From Bacilli bacterium (GTDB taxonomy: Bacteria; Bacillota_I; Bacilli_A; RF39; UBA660), in NCBI GenBank assembly GCA_022801735.1, contig JAAWSW010000036.1:1-12352 (forward strand): 12,352 nucleotides of DNA, written 5' to 3'. A model generated the notes under the pieces. The model was not told the origin of the DNA. It was given only the letters and a program-made list of their open reading frames with translations, and ran no database searches. The translations under genes and the position numbers were made by a program. Below, piece after piece: positions 7,357 to 12,352 of the stretch. Each line of letters begins with the position of its first letter. Positions within the stretch are counted from its first letter, which is position 1.

Positions 7357-8295
7357 ATGGAAAATGTAATTGAAGTTAAAGATTTAACAAAAGAATATAA
7401 AAAACTAAAGGCAGTAGATGATTTATCTTTTGAAGTTAAAGAAGGGGAGATTTTAGGTTTACTTGGTCCTAATGGAAGTGGTAAATCAACAACGATAAAT
7501 TGTATCTTGTCGCTACTTAATTTTCAAAAAGGTTTTATTAAAATATTTGGTAAGGAAATGAAACCTGATTCTTATGATTTGAAAAGACAAATTGGTGTCA
7601 TCTTTCAAGAGGTGGCTGTCTTTGAAGAATTAACTGTATATGATAATGTTGATTATTTTTGTGGTTTATATATAAATGATAAAAAACTTAGAGAAAAATA
7701 TGTTAATGAGGCTTTGGAGTTAGCCGGGCTTTTAGATTATAAAAAGTTTTATCCTAAACAATTATCTGGCGGATTACTTAGAAGATTAAATATTGCCTGT
7801 GGTATTGCTCACAAACCTAAATTAATATTTTTAGATGAACCAACAGTAGCCGTTGATCCACAAAGTAGAAATAATATTTTAGAAGGTATTAAAAAATTAA
7901 GAGATAATGGGGCTACTATAGTTTATACAACTCACTATATGGAAGAAGTAGAAATTCTTTGTGATAGAATTATCATTTTGGATAAGGGCAAAATTTTGGC
8001 TAGTGGAACGGCATCTGATTTAAAGGAATTATCTGAAATAGATGAGAAGATTACTGTAGAGATTAGTGAAATTGATGAGAGTATTTTAAATGAAATTAAT
8101 AATTTAGAAAATGTAGATGACTTTACTTTTGAAATGAATGTACTTACCGTTAAATATAAAAAGGGCAAAAACAATTTAGGAGAGCTTATAAACTTTTTAA
8201 AGAAAAACAATGTAACTTATAATAAAATCTTTTCGGAAAGACCTACTTTGAATGATGTATTTTTAAGTTTAACTGGTAAGGAACTTAGAGATTAA
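7357..8295 (+). CDS. ABC exporter ATP-binding protein (drug/ABC-2 type)
   Basis: The 312-aa cytoplasmic motor of the exporter. Walker A GPNGSGKST (37-45), Q-loop Q84, signature LSGGL (136-140; Leu instead of the usual Gln), Walker B LIFLDEP with D160 and E161, D-loop VDP, and switch His H193 in YTTHYMEE. Residues after about 220 form the extra C-terminal domain common in CcmA/DrrA-type ATPases. All catalytic residues are present. GAGAGG precedes the ATG; the stop TAA shares one base with the start of the first permease (TAATG), a sign of translational coupling. The cargo is unknown; TetR control suggests a toxic small molecule or antibiotic. Confidence 0.95.
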   Translation: MENVIEVKDLTKEYKKLKAVDDLSFEVKEGEILGLLGPNGSGKSTTINCILSLLNFQKGFIKIFGKEMKPDSYDLKRQIGVIFQEVAVFEELTVYDNVDYFCGLYINDKKLREKYVNEALELAGLLDYKKFYPKQLSGGLLRRLNIACGIAHKPKLIFLDEPTVAVDPQSRNNILEGIKKLRDNGATIVYTTHYMEEVEILCDRIIILDKGKILASGTASDLKELSEIDEKITVEISEIDESILNEINNLENVDDFTFEMNVLTVKYKKGKNNLGELINFLKKNNVTYNKIFSERPTLNDVFLSLTGKELRD

Positions 8296-9467
8296 TGTTT
8301 TGGCACAATTTTAAGTATTCTTTAAAAGTTTTATTTAAGAGTAAGGTTTTAATTTTTTGGACGTTTGCCTTTCCAATTTTAATGGGAATTTTCTTTAACT
8401 TGGCTTTTTCTGATATTGAAAATAGTGAGAAGTTAGATGTTATAGATATTGCAGTTGTTAAAAGTGATGAGTTTGATAAAAATATTATTTTTAAGGAAGC
8501 CTTTGAAAGTTTAAGTGATAGTGATGATAAACTTTTTGATATTGATTATACTAATTTAGATAAGGCTAAACAGTTACTTGAAGATGATAAGATTACTGGT
8601 TATTTAGTATTTAATGATGATATTAATATTGTAGTTTCTTCTAGTGGTATTAATGAGACTATTTTAAAATATGTGGTTAATGAAATTAGTAGTAATGCTG
8701 AGATGATTAATACTCTTGCTGCAAATGATATTAATAATGAGATAGAGAAGGGTAATTATAATATTAATTATGAAGAAATTTATGCTGGTGCTTATGCGCT
8801 TGTAAGTAAAGATACGGCTAAACTTCATAATATTTCTAATAAGAATTTAAGTTATACAATGATTGAATATTATACTTTAATCGCAATGGCTTGTTTATAT
8901 GGTGGTATTTTATCTATGTATATTATTAATTATAAACTTGCTAATATGAATAGTGTTGGTAAAAGAACGGCTATTTCGCCAGTTCATAGAGGACAGATGC
9001 TTGTTAGTAGTTTGCTTGCTAGTTATGTAGTTCAGTTAATCTGCGTTGCTATTTTGTTTGTATTTACAATTTTTGTTTTGAATGTTGATTATGGTGATAA
9101 TTTGCCGATGATTATTTTGCTTGCTCTTGCTGGCTCACTTGCGGGTCTTTCACTTGGTGTAATAGTGGCTACTTTAATTAAGGCTAATGAAAATGCAAAG
9201 ACTGGTATTTTGATTGCTATTACTATGCTTGGTTGTTTCTTATCTGGAATGATGGGTATTACGATGAAGTATATTGTTGATACAAATGTACCTTTAGTTA
9301 ATATGATTAATCCTGCTAGTATGATTACTGATGGTTTTTATGCTTTATATTATTACAGTACTTTAGATAGATTTATTTTTGATATTGTTAGTTTACTTGT
9401 GTTTTCTATTTTGCTTATTTTTATTTCATATTTTGGTTTAAGGAGGCAGAAGTATGACAGTATTTAA
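8295..9467 (+). CDS. ABC-2 type exporter permease, first subunit
   Basis: A 390-aa integral membrane protein. One helix at the N-terminus (about 20-40) is followed by an extracytoplasmic segment (about 42-185) and then about five helices, ending in FGLRRQKYDSI. This is the ABC-2 layout of DrrB/YhgE-like exporters. The late stretch NMINPASMITDGFYALYYY matches the conserved proline-containing region of that family. It pairs with the ATPase just upstream and with the related permease downstream, whose ATG lies inside its last 14 bases with AGGAGG at 9441-9446. Intact. Confidence 0.9.
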   Translation: MFWHNFKYSLKVLFKSKVLIFWTFAFPILMGIFFNLAFSDIENSEKLDVIDIAVVKSDEFDKNIIFKEAFESLSDSDDKLFDIDYTNLDKAKQLLEDDKITGYLVFNDDINIVVSSSGINETILKYVVNEISSNAEMINTLAANDINNEIEKGNYNINYEEIYAGAYALVSKDTAKLHNISNKNLSYTMIEYYTLIAMACLYGGILSMYIINYKLANMNSVGKRTAISPVHRGQMLVSSLLASYVVQLICVAILFVFTIFVLNVDYGDNLPMIILLALAGSLAGLSLGVIVATLIKANENAKTGILIAITMLGCFLSGMMGITMKYIVDTNVPLVNMINPASMITDGFYALYYYSTLDRFIFDIVSLLVFSILLIFISYFGLRRQKYDSI

Positions 9468-10176
9468 ATCATTTTGGAAAGTCCTTTTAAAGTATAAAGG
9501 AACGATTATTTTATATTCAATGATCTTAATTATCTTTGGGGCGATTAATATGTCTACTTCTGATAGTAGTGTTAATTTTGAAGATAGTAAGCCTGATGTA
9601 CTTATTGTAAATGAGGATAAAGGAAATAAAGTTTCTGATAATTTAGTTAAGTATATTTCTGATAATAGTAATATTATTAACGACCTTAAGGGTGAAGATG
9701 AGATTAATGATGCTTTATTTTATAGGAATGTAAATTATGTTATTTATATTCCTAAGGATTATGGAAAAGATATTATGAATGGCAAAAATCCTGAGATTGA
9801 TATTAAGTCTACTGGTGATTATCAAGCAAGTTTGGCAGAGATGATGCTTAAGAGATATATTCAGGTTCAAAATATTTATAAGTTGAATATAAGCAGTGAA
9901 GATGAGTTTATTAAACTTATTAATAACAATCTTTCTAAGGATGCAAGTGTTGAAATTACTTCTAAGTTAGATACTAATAAACTTTCTAATGTTTCTACGT
10001 ATTTTTCATTTGCTAGTTATAGTATTATGGCGGTAATAATTTTTATTATTTGTTTAGTATTATCTAGTTTTAAGGAAAAGACAATTAATAAAAGAACAAT
10101 TATTAGTAGTATGAATTATAAAAAATATAATAGGAATCTTTTGCTTGCTAGTTTTGGTTATTCATTTATTTTGTAG
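9454..10176 (+). pseudogene. ABC-2 permease, second subunit: N-terminal part, ended by in-frame TAG
   Basis: 240 residues: an N-terminal helix (about 13-33), an extracytoplasmic domain (about 35-180) with clear resemblance in layout to the first permease, a helix at about 184-204 and the start of a second. It stops at TAG 10174-10176 in the middle of a membrane helix (SFGYSFIL-stop-VFFIVLGIIML). The reading frame continues unchanged to 10602, and the joined length (382 codons) matches the 390-aa sister permease. So one base change, perhaps from Leu TTG or Gln CAG, broke a full gene, or the base is a sequencing/strain variant. The truncated product alone would lack most of the membrane core. 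Confidence 0.85.
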
Positions 10177-10203
10177 GTATTTTTTATTGTTCTTGGAATT
10201 ATT

Positions 10204-10602
10204 ATGCTTGGTGATATTATGTTTACAAGTAGGGGACTTGTTTATATGCTTAATTCGTTTGTATTTACTATTTGTTGTTTAACGATTGCTTTATTTATAA
10301 GTACTCTTGTTACTAATAAAAACGCTGTTAATGGAATTGTTAATGTGGTAGCACTTGGATCTTCTTTCCTTTGCGGGGCTTTTGTGCCTGCCGAGTGGCT
10401 TCCTAATTCTGTTTTAACTTTCGCGCATATTCTGCCTACTTACTGGTATATTAATTCTAATGATTTACTTAAAACTATAGAGGTCATAGATTTTACTAGT
10501 TTGGAACCTATCTTTATTAATATGTTAGTGGTTTTAGGCTTTTCTATTTTGTTTATTATTTTAAATAATGTTATTTCTAAATATAAACAGAAAGTTTCAT
10601 AA
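10204..10602 (+). pseudogene. ABC-2 permease, second subunit: C-terminal part after the TAG
   Basis: This is the same frame as 9454-10173, so it is the rest of the broken permease and not a separate gene. It carries about four helices and the family's conserved region (CGAFVPAEWLPNSVLTFAHILPTYWY), corresponding to the NMINPAS region of the sister protein. Codons 10177-10203 between the TAG and this ATG also continue the helix. Only a weak TTGGA precedes ATG 10204, so independent translation is unlikely though reinitiation after the TAG is possible. The sequence after the stop shows no further damage, which implies a very recent mutation or an error. Confidence 0.8.
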
Positions 10603-10612
10603 TTAGGTATTT

Positions 10613-10643
10613 AAAAACGGATTAGAAATAATCTGTTTTTTTT
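10613..10643 (+). terminator. Intrinsic terminator of the exporter operon
   Basis: A 12-bp stem with one G-U pair (10613-10624 with 10629-10640), a GAAA tetraloop and a T-run to 10643. Strong rho-independent signal, insulating dinD from exporter transcription. Confidence 0.9.
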
Positions 10644-10666
10644 GTCGAAAAATTAACAAAAAGTTA

Positions 10667-10696
10667 TTGACACGAATAACGAACATTTGTTACGAT
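10667..10696 (+). promoter_or_regulatory. dinD promoter with overlapping LexA/DinR box
   Basis: Consensus -35 TTGACA (10667-10672), then 18 bases, then TACGAT (10691-10696) as a probable -10. CGAACATTTGTTAC (10680-10693) matches the Gram-positive LexA (DinR) consensus CGAACRNRYGTTYC at 12 of 14 positions and sits between the elements, where bound LexA would block RNA polymerase. This fits SOS induction of the gene downstream. Confidence 0.75.
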
Positions 10697-10736
10697 ATAA
10701 GTGTAGTAAACATAATAAGCAAAGGGGGAAGATAAA

Positions 10737-11567
10737 ATGTTAGAACTACAAAATTATAATGAAAAAACATTTGATGATATTAAACAAACCGATGAATTTG
10801 GTAATGAATATTGGGAGGCTAGAGAATTGCAAGCGGTGTTAGAATATAAGGAATGGAGAAATTTTAAAAAGGTAATAGAAAAAGCAATGATCGCTTGCAA
10901 TGCTAGTAAATACAATACATCAGACCATTTTGTTGAGTTCAACAAAATCGTTGAAGCAGGAGCAACAACTAAAACAATTTTAGATTATAAACTATCTCGA
11001 TACGCGTGTTATTTAATCGTTCAAAACGGTAATCCTAAAAAGGAAGTTATTGCGTTAGGTCAAACTTATTTTGCTATCCAAACAAGGAAACAAGAAATAA
11101 CTGAGCAAGAATATGAATCTTTATCAGATGATGAAAAAAGATTTTATCAAAGAATGTTAACTAAAAAAGGTAATTATTCATTAAATAAAGCTGCTAAGAA
11201 TGCTGGCGTTAAAAATATGGCTGAATTTCATAATGCTGGTTATAAAGGATTGTATAACGGTGAAACAGCAAATGACATTGCTAAAAGAAAAGGTTTACGT
11301 TATCGAGAAGATATTTTAGATAATATGAATGAAGATGAATTGGTTGCTAATTTATTTAGAATAAATCAGGCAAAACAAAAATTAATTAAAGACAATATCC
11401 GAGGTGAAAAAGAAGCAAAGGATGCACATTATGAAGTTGGTAAAAAAGTTAGAAAAGTAATTGCTGATATTGGTGGGACGATGCCAGAAGAAATGCCAAC
11501 GCCTAAAAAAAGTTTAAAAGAACTTGAAAAAGAATGTAAAAGTAAATTTATTGATAGGATTAAATAA
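10737..11567 (+). CDS. dinD: DNA damage-inducible protein D
   Basis: A 276-aa protein recognised by close agreement with E. coli DinD: early WEARELQAVLEYKEWRNF, the hallmark LSRYACYLIVQNG (86-98) followed by QTYFAIQTRKQEI, a middle NLFRINQAKQKL, and the end motif GGTMPEEMPTPKKS (246-259). The N-terminal part resembles the BRO-N/KilA-like fold found in phage antirepressors. In E. coli DinD is SOS-induced and inhibits RecA strand exchange; here the LexA box upstream supports the same regulation. AAAGGGGGA lies about 6 bases before the ATG. Flanked by terminators, so a single-gene unit. It has somewhat more CGA, GCG and AAC codons than neighbours, a weak hint of a different origin. Confidence 0.95.
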   Translation: MLELQNYNEKTFDDIKQTDEFGNEYWEARELQAVLEYKEWRNFKKVIEKAMIACNASKYNTSDHFVEFNKIVEAGATTKTILDYKLSRYACYLIVQNGNPKKEVIALGQTYFAIQTRKQEITEQEYESLSDDEKRFYQRMLTKKGNYSLNKAAKNAGVKNMAEFHNAGYKGLYNGETANDIAKRKGLRYREDILDNMNEDELVANLFRINQAKQKLIKDNIRGEKEAKDAHYEVGKKVRKVIADIGGTMPEEMPTPKKSLKELEKECKSKFIDRIK

Positions 11568-11634
11568 CTATTAATAAGAATGAACTTAATAAATGGTATC
11601 ATATTGATTTATAGTATTATAAATTACAACTTGT

Positions 11635-11665
11635 AAAGCAGATTATATTTATGATTTGCTTTTTT
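11635..11665 (+). terminator. Intrinsic terminator after dinD
   Basis: A 12-bp stem including G-U pairs (11635-11646 with 11651-11662), a 4-base loop, and a T-run to 11665. It lies 67 bases after the dinD stop; the 67 bases between hold nothing I recognise. Confidence 0.8.
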
Positions 11666-11668
11666 GTA

Positions 11669-11677
11669 TGTTATAAT
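11669..11677 (+). promoter_or_regulatory. Extended -10 promoter for the 150-aa gene
   Basis: TGT-TATAAT (TATAAT 11672-11677) right after the terminator T-run; the place for a -35 falls inside the hairpin and matches poorly (TTATGA). Typical extended -10 without a strong -35. Confidence 0.6.
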
Positions 11678-11716
11678 GATGGTAGATAAATAGTAATTTG
11701 AAAGTGAGAAATAATT

Positions 11717-12169
11717 ATGGATGTAGAGAGAATAATAAAAAAAATAGCTTATGAAATTAAAAATAAATATAATACTAACCTTATTAAAATTGAAAACAAC
11801 GACACGATAATTTTTCCTTTTGTTGATATTATGTCTATAGAAGTGTATCCTATAAAAGTTTATCCAAGTGGAAGGAAAGAATTCTTTGTGTATTTTATCT
11901 ATGGCGATGAAGAAGATAGTATTAGTAGTGAAGATTTTACAACTATAGACGATTTGATAACAGAAGTGATAAAAACAATAGATTTATATTGGAATAAAAA
12001 AATTAAAATTATTACTGAAAAAAAACCTTGGCATTTTTATAAACAAACTAGATATTATTTAGATTCAGAAAATAATTGGCAATTATATGATGAATTTGAT
12101 AGTAAATTTTTATTAGTATTAAAAAAAATAATTAAAGAAGAAATTTTAGATTTTTCAATTAAAAAGTAA
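11717..12169 (+). CDS. Hypothetical protein, 150 aa, unknown family
   Basis: I do not recognise this protein. It is soluble, with no signal peptide or membrane helix, and is rich in Lys, Ile, Asp and Glu. Predicted order: an N-terminal helix (1-20), several beta strands (about 21-65, including FFVYFIYGDEED), a helix (about 75-90), then an aromatic-rich stretch WHFYKQTRYYLDSENNWQLYDEF and a C-terminal Lys-rich helix. No catalytic motif is visible. It has a plausible extended -10 promoter and a weak GAAAGTGAG ribosome site. The Cys-rich small gene starts 34 bases downstream with no promoter in between, so both may be one operon. Real gene by length, promoter and frame, function unknown. Confidence 0.75.
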   Translation: MDVERIIKKIAYEIKNKYNTNLIKIENNDTIIFPFVDIMSIEVYPIKVYPSGRKEFFVYFIYGDEEDSISSEDFTTIDDLITEVIKTIDLYWNKKIKIITEKKPWHFYKQTRYYLDSENNWQLYDEFDSKFLLVLKKIIKEEILDFSIKK

Positions 12170-12203
12170 TTAGTAAATTACAATTTATGAAGGAGGCAGT
12201 TTT

Positions 12204-12352
12204 ATGGCAAGAGTATTAAAAACAAAAGAATTAGTAAACACAAGATTAGCAACCAATTATGGTGGCTGGATGTATTGTGATAAGTGTAATGAAAATATAG
12301 GTTATTTATGTTATTCAACTTATGATAGATTAGAATTAAAATATAAATGTAA
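12204..12352 (+). CDS. Small Cys-rich protein, possible zinc ribbon (3' end outside the window)
   Basis: A partial gene: ATG 12204 follows a perfect AGGAGG (12191-12196) and the frame is open to the last base, 49 codons plus two bases. The product starts MARVLKTKELVN and has cysteines in CDKC (25, 28), at 36 and at 49. CxxC followed by further Cys fits a zinc-ribbon or treble-clef metal site, but the rest is missing, so the family cannot be named. It lies 34 bases after the 150-aa gene without a promoter and is likely co-transcribed with it. Confidence 0.75.
   Translation, partial: MARVLKTKELVNTRLATNYGGWMYCDKCNENIGYLCYSTYDRLELKYKC

Noticed and set aside
4900..8210. Other minus-strand open frames (4900-5148, 5941-6180, 6952-7242, 7935-8210).
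   Set aside because: Each lies opposite a recognised gene and shows no independent coding signal.
10204..10602. Separate small membrane protein gene.
   Set aside because: It is in frame with, and completes, the upstream permease; only a weak ribosome site precedes it.
11568..11716. Possible small RNA or attachment site downstream of dinD.
   Set aside because: Apart from the terminator and an extended -10, there is no tRNA-like fold, direct repeat or other structure I can support.

Overview
The window is AT-rich DNA with every gene on the + strand, short intergenic gaps, SigA-type promoters (several with an extended -10, TGnTATAAT), AGGAGG-type ribosome binding sites and U-tailed hairpin terminators. 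This suggests a low-GC Firmicute/Bacilli-like bacterium, probably an uncultured host-associated one; the lineage is inference. The code looks standard: Trp is written TGG, and TGA, TAG and TAA all end genes.

Layout: (1) 1-2830 holds a 5'-truncated phosphoribosyltransferase-like gene and, 18 bases on, a fused PfkB sugar kinase/double-SIS sugar-phosphate isomerase, closed by a strong terminator. The first 94 bases contain a perfect 22-bp inverted repeat that looks like a contig-end foldback. (2) 2831-4894 is a single acyl-adenylate (AMP-forming) ligase behind its own promoter. (3) 4909-6730 is a membrane hybrid histidine-kinase-like protein whose phosphoacceptor His and key ATP-binding residues are replaced, while its receiver domain keeps the Asp. 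(4) 6720-10643 is a TetR-controlled ABC-2 exporter operon: promoter with tandem palindromic operators, TetR repressor, ATPase and two permeases. The second permease is cut by one in-frame TAG. (5) 10667-11665 is dinD with a LexA/DinR-like box inside its promoter, flanked by terminators on both sides. (6) 11669-12352 holds an unknown 150-aa protein and the start of a small Cys-rich, possibly zinc-binding protein running off the window.

How they work together: the PRTase and kinase-SIS pair probably form one sugar-phosphate/nucleotide-sugar pathway, whose substrate is unknown. The TetR, ATPase and permeases form a self-regulated exporter, perhaps inactive in this sequence because of the nonsense codon. 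dinD is a typical SOS gene. I see no tRNA, rRNA, CRISPR array, transposase or integrase. The most unusual items are the kinase-SIS fusion beside a PRTase, the degenerate hybrid kinase, and the TAG-split permease.
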